DNA from: Woeseiaceae bacterium
Lineage (GTDB): Bacteria; Pseudomonadota; Gammaproteobacteria; Steroidobacterales; Woeseiaceae
Length of the DNA stretch: 64,000 nucleotides
Reading direction: 5' to 3'
Assembly (NCBI GenBank): GCA_021773135.1
Contig: JAJFKP010000012.1
Span: 1 to 64,000 of the forward strand
Below are positions 51,325-59,261 of the stretch, piece after piece. Position 1 is the first letter of the stretch, and the number at the start of each line of letters is the position of its first letter. Position numbers and translations under genes: made by a program. The notes beneath the pieces were generated by a model, which had not been told where the DNA came from, made no database searches, and saw nothing but the letters and a program-made list of their open reading frames with translations.

Positions 51325-54048
51325 CTAGTAGCCCAGTCCTGCCTGCGCCGCCGCGTGACGAACCACTGCGGTCAACGTCGGGTGATAACCGCCATAAATC
51401 TGGCTCAGGTACTGACGACCAGGCTCGAGCTCGGGGCACCAGTAGATATGGGCGTACAGTTCAGTTGCGCCAGATTCTGCATATTCATTGTTGGAAAGTC
51501 CGGCGATCACCCAGCATTGGTTTAACTCGTGGATCGAGAGTGTATGGTCACTGTCGGCATTGCTCAGATCGAGTGTGCTGCGGCGCGACGCCTCGAGAAC
51601 CGTCTGAGCTGATTGAATGTCCTCTGCCGGCAGCAAGAATACCGGCCCGAAACCGTTATGGATAGAAAGCAGGTCGGCGTGATCGGCAGGCAGCGACCTG
51701 CCAATCCTGCTCTCAGTTTCCGCTAACTCTTTTGCAGTGGCCGGCGCTGGCAATGCGCTGCCGCTCAGCACAAATCTCTCGAGCAATCCCGGCTTCGGAA
51801 ATAACGCGATCAACTCGCTGATGGAGAGATTCTGCATACGCGCGACGGCCATTTGGTACATTTGTTCCGCATTAGTTTCGTACAGTGCATTACTTTTCTC
51901 ATTGGCCCAGTCGAATCTAAGCTTGGTGAGTAAATCGGCATATGCGGTCGCTTCTTCGATCGATATTTCGTAAAGCGTATGCTCGCCATTCGCGGCGCTC
52001 GGATCAACGAATAGATAAGTCAGCCACTCGTCTCTATAGCCTATTTGCCACCAGTTGCCGGTGTCCGATACGGGAACGACTACCTCATTGTATGAATGAT
52101 CGTAAAAAGAAATCCTTCCTTCAACTACGTGGTATTGAAGCGCTCCGTCGACAAAGAGGCCCGGATCCAGCGGCGCGACCTCCGCAACCGGAAGCACTCC
52201 GAGCGTTTCCAGACCGTTTGCATGCAGATAGAAATCGCGCAGTGATTCGGGCAAAGAACTGCCCATACGCATCTCCAGCTGATTGATGTCATCACTCGTC
52301 GCCGGCCGGGGATCACCACCGTCAATGGCAAGCTCCCGGACGATATCCTGGAGCGACATTGTTCGGGATTCTTCAATGTAGCGGGCCTGTTTTGCATCCA
52401 GTTCATCGTAAATGGCAAGCGCCTCAGGGCTCATCTGATACAAAAACGGATTGGTTGCGGAAAAGCCGAGCGCTGCAACCGGCACGGCCACGAGACTTAG
52501 GTAAACGAGCGAAGCGGCGCTGCGATGCAGGGCACTCATGGGACGCATGTCGATCTGACTGAGGATACTCTGGGCCAGACGGATACGTTTTGCCGCCTGT
52601 TGCGGCGCACCCAGCAACGATTCAAGTTTGGCGAGCACCCACTCGGTACGCACGATGTTCTCGTCCGTCTCAGGGGGTCGTTCCTGATCAAAATAACGGA
52701 CCAGCTTCGCATCCTCCCACAGGCTTTTAACAGCGAAGAGTTGGAGTGCAGCGATGAATGCAAGCGGCCAGAATCCAAGCAGGTAGGCTACGTAAATACC
52801 GATCACGACACCCAGAAATACAGCTACGATCTGGACGAACACCCAGCGCGGCGGCAGAAGCGCTTTGACGACATGAGCGCCGTCCAGCGGCGGAATGGGC
52901 AACACGTTTAAATAGTTCACGAACAGCAAGATGAGAATGGTGGGTAGCAGCCATTCCGAATACAGGGCTGAGTCGAGTTGCATGGAGACGATGTAAATCA
53001 GTAACCAGCCGAGAATTATTCCCGGCAGCGGTCCGGCAAGGCTCACCCAGACGCGTTTTGCCGCCCCCGGGTCTGTTTCGTGCCCGATAGTGACACCGCC
53101 GAGAAGCGGCAATAGCGTGATGTGTGGGTTGCGATAGCCGAAGGCTCTCATTGCGGCCCAGTGTCCGCCCTCATGAAACAGGATGACGCCGAGAATAATA
53201 GCCGTGTAATTCAAGCCGAGGATAGGCCAGCCAATCGCAAGAAACAGCGCGGCGCTCAAGAGCAGAAGGAGCCACTGAGTCGACTGCGCCGGCGCGCGCT
53301 CGCTCGTTCTTTGAACGACGCGGGCGAGAAATGCCAGTCGGGCTGTCGGAATACCTGATGCTTTCGTAGCCTGCCTGACCGGACGCGTGAGGATTTTATT
53401 AAGAAGCGGGACGGCGAACCCGAAGCTCGGCCTGGCGATTCCGTCGCTTAGTCGTATCCGGCCGCGTTCAATCAACCGTTCGCGAATGTTGTTCATGTGT
53501 TCGCCGGCAAAGCGCATTACGGCGTCGCGAATCGGGACATTAGCGATTGGACTGCTATCCAGCGACTGCACGAATTCCAGATGTTGCTGCAGCTCAGTGG
53601 CCTTGTCCGAAGCAGCAATCGTTTGCGCCGGTGTGAGTGGATCATCGACGGCGGAAAAATACGGATCCGATATCTGGGTGACAGCGAAGCGGCCATCGTT
53701 CAACGCAGTCGTAAAATAGAAAAGCTGCTGGTCGGGCTGCGCAATGTCGATTGTCGGCCCGACCCATGCAACCGTATGTTGCGCAACGTTTCTGAAAACA
53801 GCGTGGTGGGAAACGTTTTCGATGTCTGTCTGGCGTTCTTCGTCAACCAGCCAGGCAGGTCCCTCAAAACCCAGATCTTTCAGCTCGGCGGTGGTTTCAT
53901 CGAGCAGTTCCAGGCCACCGAACTGGCGCGCATCGGGACGGATGCCTGGTCGAACGTGGCGAATCGGGAATACGATCGACAAAATGCTGCGCAGCGACTG
54001 CAGGGCGACCAGGCAGAGAATTCCGACGATCACATAAACCCAGGTCAT
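51325..54048 (-). CDS. Site-2 protease fused to two SUKH (SMI1/KNR4) domains
   Basis: A 907-aa protein. Residues 1-25 form a membrane anchor. Residues about 265-480 are a multi-helix intramembrane zinc protease: HEGGHWAAMRAFGYRNPHIT with the HExxH-type motif at 292-296, and VNYLNVLPIPPLDGAHVVKA with the third ligand Asp near 389. A later helix (SLVYLSLVAVPVAALGFSAT) is followed by two soluble SMI1/KNR4 domains, one at about 580-720 (INQLEMRMGSSLPESLRDFY) and one at about 765-900 (LAETESRIGRSLPADHADLL). SUKH domains usually bind partners in toxin immunity or signalling. The fusion would tether such a sensor to regulated membrane proteolysis. Monocistronic. Confidence 0.87.
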   Translation of the reverse strand: MTWVYVIVGILCLVALQSLRSILSIVFPIRHVRPGIRPDARQFGGLELLDETTAELKDLGFEGPAWLVDEERQTDIENVSHHAVFRNVAQHTVAWVGPTIDIAQPDQQLFYFTTALNDGRFAVTQISDPYFSAVDDPLTPAQTIAASDKATELQQHLEFVQSLDSSPIANVPIRDAVMRFAGEHMNNIRERLIERGRIRLSDGIARPSFGFAVPLLNKILTRPVRQATKASGIPTARLAFLARVVQRTSERAPAQSTQWLLLLLSAALFLAIGWPILGLNYTAIILGVILFHEGGHWAAMRAFGYRNPHITLLPLLGGVTIGHETDPGAAKRVWVSLAGPLPGIILGWLLIYIVSMQLDSALYSEWLLPTILILLFVNYLNVLPIPPLDGAHVVKALLPPRWVFVQIVAVFLGVVIGIYVAYLLGFWPLAFIAALQLFAVKSLWEDAKLVRYFDQERPPETDENIVRTEWVLAKLESLLGAPQQAAKRIRLAQSILSQIDMRPMSALHRSAASLVYLSLVAVPVAALGFSATNPFLYQMSPEALAIYDELDAKQARYIEESRTMSLQDIVRELAIDGGDPRPATSDDINQLEMRMGSSLPESLRDFYLHANGLETLGVLPVAEVAPLDPGLFVDGALQYHVVEGRISFYDHSYNEVVVPVSDTGNWWQIGYRDEWLTYLFVDPSAANGEHTLYEISIEEATAYADLLTKLRFDWANEKSNALYETNAEQMYQMAVARMQNLSISELIALFPKPGLLERFVLSGSALPAPATAKELAETESRIGRSLPADHADLLSIHNGFGPVFLLPAEDIQSAQTVLEASRRSTLDLSNADSDHTLSIHELNQCWVIAGLSNNEYAESGATELYAHIYWCPELEPGRQYLSQIYGGYHPTLTAVVRHAAAQAGLGY

Positions 54049-54269
54049 TTCAGATTAGCCGTTATTGCTGATAAGCAGGGACTTAGGTCAAGAACGGTAG
54101 CACGGCATGTGCTTCCGGATTGAGGTCAGCGTCACGAAAGAAACAGCCTGGGGAAACCACTCCGGTAGTGGCTTGGCGAAAAAAGGCGGGCACGTTGACG
54201 GCAGCGGTTGCAGGCTAAGAATCTGGCACGCACCGAACCGGCGCGCCAATTGTCGTTCGAGCGGTTGCG

Positions 54270-55427
54270 CTAGTTACTGCTTATACACTCGAGTTCGCAG
54301 TCACCTATCTTAAGAACGTCGCCGTCACCGAGAATAAATTCCTTTACCTGGTGTCCGCGGACAGATGTTCCGTTCGTGCTGCCGAGATCCAGTACCTGCA
54401 GATATTCTGCCGTCTTGATAATGATGGCATGACGTCTGCTGACCTTGAGACTCGGTAGAACGATGTCAGAGAAAGCCGCGCGACCGACCAGGTAGCGGCC
54501 CTTTTCCAGTGGAATTTCCTGAATCACCTCGCCGTCAAGACGAATGACCAACATTTCATCAATGTGCGGGGGCTTTTCGGGCGGAATGGGTTCCACTGCG
54601 GGTGCAACAATGTCGACAGCAGAGTTTAGATCCAGACCACGCGCTGCCTTGGTAACCGTATTTGACGTCACTGCTTTTTTGTCATCGAGCTTGGCAAGCA
54701 ACAGACTTTCATGACAAAGTTGGGCCACAGTATCTGACCTGCCGCCACTTAATCCGTGTAGTCGATCAACTGCTTCAAAATCGAAGACCCGGCTCACGTC
54801 ATTGTTGCCCGTTGACTCGACCCTCTGACGAACAAACTCTCGCGTTTCCGGGAGCGTAAATGGGGGAAGTCGTATAGGTCGACCCGCGTAGCTGCAGATG
54901 CGGCCAAGTGACGAGTCACCCAACATTCCGTCGAGATCCGGGCTGCCGGTCAGGACGAGCAATAGACCGCAACCATTCAGTTCCTCTGCTTCCACAAGAG
55001 CTGCAAGCGTGTCCAGAAGCCATAGTGCCTGATCGTCTGCCTGCTCAATACACAGGACGGTTCGATTATTGTGCTGTCTTTGATACTGCAGAAACATGAC
55101 AAGAATTTTTTGCATATCCGAAAGGCATAGGTCATTCGGTTCGAAGCCAAGAGCACGATTAATGTGCTGCATAGCTGTCAGTGCATCGGTGTGCGGCTGC
55201 TTGAGTCGCACGAATGTCGCGTTGTCCGGAAGGCTGCCATGAAACGCACTGATTACGTGACCGGTTTCGATGACGCCGTCGCCAATCAATAACGCAACGG
55301 AGCGTTCCTGTTCAAACGCGGCTTTCAGTTTTTCGATCGCAGCCTGGTGCCGATCGGTCATGACCGAAAACAGAGGAATCCCGCGAAAATGATCGACTGA
55401 TTGCTGTACCTGCGGCTGATGTCGCAT
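54270..55427 (-). CDS. FHA-domain protein with degenerate ExeA/AAA-like ATPase domain
   Basis: A 385-aa protein from the ATG at 55427 (AAGGGGT upstream). Residues about 10-260 follow the ExeA/GspA layout (HFRGIPLFSVMTDRHQAAIE, VLCIEQADDQALWLLDTLAA as Walker B, and LSGGRSDTVAQLCHESLLLA). But the Walker A loop reads LLIGDGVIETGHVISAF, without GKT/S, so ATP hydrolysis is doubtful. Residues about 300-380 are an intact FHA domain (YLVGRAAFSDIVLPSLKVSR, RRHAII and DLGSTNGTSVRG), which binds phosphothreonine. No kinase is adjacent. The gap to the S2P gene is 221 bp, with nothing recognised in it. Confidence 0.85.
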   Translation of the reverse strand: MRHQPQVQQSVDHFRGIPLFSVMTDRHQAAIEKLKAAFEQERSVALLIGDGVIETGHVISAFHGSLPDNATFVRLKQPHTDALTAMQHINRALGFEPNDLCLSDMQKILVMFLQYQRQHNNRTVLCIEQADDQALWLLDTLAALVEAEELNGCGLLLVLTGSPDLDGMLGDSSLGRICSYAGRPIRLPPFTLPETREFVRQRVESTGNNDVSRVFDFEAVDRLHGLSGGRSDTVAQLCHESLLLAKLDDKKAVTSNTVTKAARGLDLNSAVDIVAPAVEPIPPEKPPHIDEMLVIRLDGEVIQEIPLEKGRYLVGRAAFSDIVLPSLKVSRRHAIIIKTAEYLQVLDLGSTNGTSVRGHQVKEFILGDGDVLKIGDCELECISSN

Positions 55428-55439
55428 TTTTCTACCCCT

Positions 55440-55605
55440 TTGGCCCTTTAAAAACAATAAGTTATGGGCTCTTGTTCGTTTGTTTTATTTGTTTTACCGA
55501 GTGTATGCCAGTTTTCTTATTATGTGAAGTGGTTTTTGATTAATAGCGATATCTAGTTGATTTTTATATTTTTTTACTTATTTGGTTACGCCCAATGTTG
55601 TCCCG
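55440..55605. promoter_or_regulatory. AT-rich divergent promoter region
   Basis: This stretch is far richer in A and T than its surroundings, with repeated GTTTGTTTTATTTGTTTTA and a T-rich run near 55560-55575. It separates the FHA gene (minus) from the CPBP protease gene (plus) and probably holds both promoters with UP-like elements or a nucleoid-protein target. No individual box is convincing. Confidence 0.4.
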
Positions 55606-56583
55606 GCCCAGCGTCGAGGCAGGAATAACGTGTTGAGCGGTATCGGTTTTGGCGTTAAAACGACGGTCAGGTGCCCACCGATAACGTGGCATCCGGATGT
55701 CACTGTTAAGGAGAGGGCTATCCAATCGGTAACTGCCAATTCAAACGACGCCGTGAAAGCAATTGTGCTTTTTGTGGTAATCACTTTTGCGCTTTCAGCC
55801 GTTTTCATCGGCGCAATGCTGAGACTTGGCGCGATGGAACAACTCTATGTGACCGCCGTGATGTGGATGCCAGCCGTTGGTGCATTCCTGACCTGCGCAA
55901 TAATTAAGCGTCCGATTGCATCACTACCATGGGCATGGGGCGAGTGGCGCTGGAATATTTATGCCTGGAGTCTGCCACTTGTGGCAGGCCTGGTTGCTTA
56001 CAGCATTGTATGGCTGCTCGGCCTTGGTGGTTTTCCGAATATGGAAACCGTGGCTGCCTGGGCGACGCAGTTTGGGCTGGGAAATGCCGCCACGCCGTTC
56101 GTGATATTCGTCGGCGTGGCCCTGCTGGCGACGGCAGGTATTGTTGGTTCCCTGGCCCGGGCGGTAGGAGAAGAGATCGGCTGGCGTGGCTTTTTGATCT
56201 GGGAGCTCAGAAAATTGATGCCCTTCTGGGCAGTGGGTGTGGTGTCCGGCCTGATTTGGGGGCTGTGGCATGTCCCCGCCATACTCGGTACCGACTACAA
56301 TGCCGGCACCGGCAGCCCGGCGTTCCAGGTCGCACTCTTTTTTGCAAATGTAATCACAGCAAGCGTAATTTTTGCATACTTTACGTTTCGCGCAACCTCA
56401 CTTTGGCCAGCCGCAATCCTGCATGCAAGTCATAACCTTTTTGTGCAGGCGATTTACACACCACTAACTGTTTTCGGCCCGAAAACGCACCAATGGGTGG
56501 ATGAATTCGGCATCATGCTACCTGTCATTTACGGAATTCTGGCGCTGTATTTCGTCTACAGGGCAAAACTTGAAGGTTTATGA
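55582..56583 (+). CDS. CPBP-family intramembrane metalloprotease
   Basis: The longest frame is 333 aa, but family similarity begins near residue 55 (DAVKAIVLFVVITFALSAVF), so the first 50 residues may not be translated. An AAGGAGAGG ribosome-like site at about 55708 has no ATG or GTG at the right distance, which leaves the start open. Seven or eight helices follow, with the three ABI motifs: VGEEIGWRGFLIWELRKL, LIWGLWHVPAILG and ILHASHNLFVQ. These supply the Glu, Glu, Arg and His residues of Rce1-like proteases. Substrate unknown; bacterial members act in bacteriocin immunity and protein secretion. Confidence 0.85.
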   Translation: MVTPNVVPAQRRGRNNVLSGIGFGVKTTVRCPPITWHPDVTVKERAIQSVTANSNDAVKAIVLFVVITFALSAVFIGAMLRLGAMEQLYVTAVMWMPAVGAFLTCAIIKRPIASLPWAWGEWRWNIYAWSLPLVAGLVAYSIVWLLGLGGFPNMETVAAWATQFGLGNAATPFVIFVGVALLATAGIVGSLARAVGEEIGWRGFLIWELRKLMPFWAVGVVSGLIWGLWHVPAILGTDYNAGTGSPAFQVALFFANVITASVIFAYFTFRATSLWPAAILHASHNLFVQAIYTPLTVFGPKTHQWVDEFGIMLPVIYGILALYFVYRAKLEGL

Positions 56584-56610
56584 TTGCGATTGCGGCAGTA
56601 TCACGGCATG

Positions 56611-56640
56611 AAAAAAAGGGCCCCGTTCCGGGGCCCTTTT
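56611..56640. terminator. Bidirectional Rho-independent terminator
   Basis: A perfect 8-bp stem GGGCCCCG/CGGGGCCC (56618-56625, 56629-56636) with loop TTC has seven A on the left and four T on the right. It lies between the convergent CPBP and DUF4397 genes and can serve both. Confidence 0.92.
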
Positions 56641-56723
56641 CTCCTGCTCCAGGGATCGACTTGCTATATGTCCCTAACGCCTGTCCAGGGCCATTCAGTT
56701 AACAGACTGGCTGGACGTACTGG

Positions 56724-58103
56724 TTAGGGCACGAAGTCATCCATGAGAATCAGACCAAACGTATCCATCATCACTGCCGGATCCGGATCTCGTGCGACCG
56801 CGGTATAAACGCCACCTTCTGCAAGAGTGATTGTCGCAGCGATGGCGACGTTGGTCGTTCCCGTTTCAGTAATCGTCAAGTCGTACATGCCGGAGGCAAA
56901 CGAGCCAAAGCCGGTATCGGCCTGGAAAGGAACGCCCGCGGCGATCGGTGTTTCCATTGAAATGTCCGCCCCGACTGCAGTGAGATATATGTCAACGTCA
57001 CCGGCTGCAGGCGCACCGTGAACCAGTCGAACCTTGGACTCGCCTGCTACCGGACGTAGATCGTCGCTCGATACCAGCGCGGTTATGGTCGCCAGAACGT
57101 CAAGTGCGATAACGGTATAGCTTTCTCCTGCGTTGAGCGTCGTGCCAGCCAGATCAATGGCAACAGTGGCGGGATCGTCTGCCGGGGTCACTGCGATATC
57201 GTAGGTTCCGGCGTCAACGCTCATGAACATGCTGGCGGTTGGGTATGCAAGGTCGGTGAACAGTTCTCCACCGTCAGCAAGCACGTCTACGAGGCCGGCA
57301 TCCGGAGACGCGTGTACCACACGAACGTTAGCAGGAGTGGCGACATCAAGGATTTCACTCGCGCCTGTGCCATCCAACACGGCCAGCGTGATAGGTGCCA
57401 GGCTGGTTGTAGTGTTGTCGACTGCGGCGACCAGGAGGTCATCGCCGTCATTCAGGGTGATCGCACCGGAGTCGAAAACTTCCATAGTGGGCATGCCGAC
57501 GAGCGTCACGCGAATCTGGTAATCACCTGGCGCCACTTCGACGGGCGGTGCATCTTCTCCGAAGGCCAGTGAGGCGATCGGCATTGACGCAGTCAGGTCG
57601 GCAGCCGGGGCCGTTACGAAGATATCAACTGCCGGTGCGCCCGGCGCAGCGTGCAGAATCCGGGCTCTGGCCGCGCCAGCGGTTACCGTACCGGACTGCG
57701 CAAGCACCAGCGGCGCAACAGTGGCGGCGTCGCCAATTGCCACAATGTGGTAAAGCATTCCCTCTGCGAGGGTTGCCGGGGTGGACGGAATCAAGGTGGT
57801 GGTCGTTCCGCCTGCTACAAGTCCGTCTACCTGAACCGTGACGTCACCAGAATTGACAGTAAAAGCGCTCGTGCCACCTTTGTAGTCGATTGCCAGCAGC
57901 TCGCTGCCGGCCGGAGGCGCAAAGCCATTGAACGAAACATTGACTGCCGGCCCGTCAGGGACGGCATGAAGCACCTGTACGGTCGACGTTGGCGGTGGTG
58001 GTGGCGACGGCGCATCAGGAATTGTTGCGGGCGTGCTGCTGCTATCGCAGCCAATTAGCCCCATAAAGGCGGCCATTAATGCAACGGGAAATAGTTTTTT
58101 CAT
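56724..58103 (-). CDS. Lipoprotein with four DUF4397 repeats
   Basis: A 459-aa protein. The signal peptide ends in the lipobox LIGC (then DSSSTP), followed by a proline-rich linker. Four DUF4397 repeats of about 100 residues each open with VQVLHAVPDGPAVNVSFNG, ARILHAAPGAPAVDIFVTA, VRVVHASPDAGLVDVLADG and VRLVHGAPAAGDVDIYLTA. Each repeat is a beta-sandwich thought to act in surface binding or adhesion. The protein is acidic and Cys-poor after the anchor. Monocistronic, with the shared terminator downstream. Confidence 0.88.
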   Translation of the reverse strand: MKKLFPVALMAAFMGLIGCDSSSTPATIPDAPSPPPPPTSTVQVLHAVPDGPAVNVSFNGFAPPAGSELLAIDYKGGTSAFTVNSGDVTVQVDGLVAGGTTTTLIPSTPATLAEGMLYHIVAIGDAATVAPLVLAQSGTVTAGAARARILHAAPGAPAVDIFVTAPAADLTASMPIASLAFGEDAPPVEVAPGDYQIRVTLVGMPTMEVFDSGAITLNDGDDLLVAAVDNTTTSLAPITLAVLDGTGASEILDVATPANVRVVHASPDAGLVDVLADGGELFTDLAYPTASMFMSVDAGTYDIAVTPADDPATVAIDLAGTTLNAGESYTVIALDVLATITALVSSDDLRPVAGESKVRLVHGAPAAGDVDIYLTAVGADISMETPIAAGVPFQADTGFGSFASGMYDLTITETGTTNVAIAATITLAEGGVYTAVARDPDPAVMMDTFGLILMDDFVP

Positions 58104-58299
58104 CTTTAAGTACCCTGTTGAAAGTGTCTGGGTACTCTAATGGCTGGCGAGGACCAGCCGGTTTCAGATCGGTAACTGAAGTGTAACTATTTGTGTCTTC
58201 CGTAAAAGCCATTGACCCCGCAGCAGGATATTGGATGCGGGCTCTCGAGCGCCAACAAATTGCAGCCCCGATCGAGTGAAGACGGCCCGAAAGTACGTA

Positions 58300-58494
58300 T
58301 CACCGGCAATCCCAATGGCCCCGATGCCGCCAGCAATGTCTTTTCGCAGGCCTCACATGGTGCACAACGTGGTTGTTTACGACTGCCTGGTGAGCGTGAG
58401 CCCTGGGTACAACAACCGTTCTGGTCGCACAGCCACTCAGTACGATGAGTGCAGCTACCAGCGCCATTAATCCGTATCGGTTTTGCTTTTTCAT
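58300..58494 (-). CDS. Small His-rich lipoprotein
   Basis: A 64-aa product with an intact lipoprotein signal (YGLMALVAALIVLSGCATRT) and an AGGA ribosome site eight bases before the ATG, so it is probably a real gene. The mature part is only about 43 residues, with nine His, two further Cys (HCWRHRGHWDCR) and many Arg. The ending matches the HCWxHxxHWHC-type tails of short lipoproteins seen in gammaproteobacteria. Metal binding at the outer membrane is possible; function unknown. Confidence 0.72.
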   Translation of the reverse strand: MKKQNRYGLMALVAALIVLSGCATRTVVVPRAHAHQAVVNNHVVHHVRPAKRHCWRHRGHWDCR

Positions 58495-58740
58495 GGGTAC
58501 GTCCTTTTACTCGTTATGTATTGGTATAACGCGACATCTGCTTGTGCGTTGACGCAGATTGTTACTTTGTCGAGCACTTTTTCGCACCCGCTTTGCAAGT
58601 CTTTGTAATATCGACCCACTGCGAAAAAGTTCCGAAAAAATCGTTTCGTCAGTCGCCTCTATTCAGTTCACCTTCATCATTGCCAGCGCAAACTGAATGC
58701 GTGTTTAGGATGATTTGTTCACCACTGAGAGGACAAGACG

Positions 58741-59166
58741 ATGAAAAGCAAATTTATGGTCGTCACTTTGTTTGCGGCGCTGGTAGCAGTATCTACGCCG
58801 GCGCTGGCTGGTTCGAAGTCGCACGCTGAATTCAGGCGCAGTGATTCAATCTGGCTGCACCGCGGCAATCGCCTGCATGACTGGCGTGCGGTCGGTCGTG
58901 ATCAGCTGCTAATCTGGACATCGCCGTCCCGCGCCTACCTGGTGAAGATCTGGCGCCCATACTCTAGCTTGCGCTTCGCCCGCTACATCGGTGTTACCTC
59001 GACTGCCGGGCGTGTCACCAGATTTGACCGCGTGATTGTGAACGGGGAACGACTGCCGATACGCTCTATCGTTGCATTGGATCGCGAGTATGCGAAAAGC
59101 TTACGCTGGAAGAAAAAGGGATCACGCGCTTACAGCCGTTATACCGCAGGTCGGCGCTACCACTAG
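58741..59166 (+). CDS. Exported DUF6491-like small protein
   Basis: A 141-aa protein with a signal peptide (KFMVVTLFAALVAVSTPALA) and an AGAGGA ribosome site seven bases before the ATG. The core (LHDWRAVGRDQLLIWTSPSR, YLVKIWRPYSSLRFARYIGV and VTRFDRVIVNGERLPIRSIV) follows the DUF6491 pattern, seen mostly in short periplasmic or lipoproteins of gammaproteobacteria. The C-terminus is very basic (SLRWKKKGSRAYSRYTAGRR). Function unknown. Confidence 0.75.
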   Translation: MKSKFMVVTLFAALVAVSTPALAGSKSHAEFRRSDSIWLHRGNRLHDWRAVGRDQLLIWTSPSRAYLVKIWRPYSSLRFARYIGVTSTAGRVTRFDRVIVNGERLPIRSIVALDREYAKSLRWKKKGSRAYSRYTAGRRYH

Positions 59167-59261
59167 GTCCGCCTGCTATTCGAACATTGCACTGTGGCGT
59201 TGGGTAGCCGCAGACGGTGTTGCCGGCGCTGACGGTAGCGTCACTTAACCGGCATGGCCGG

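Noticed and set aside
55582-55720. Integron attC-like or transposon-end sequence at the start of the CPBP gene
   Set aside because: The partial palindromes do not give the RYYYAAC...GTTRRRY core pair, and no integrase is nearby.
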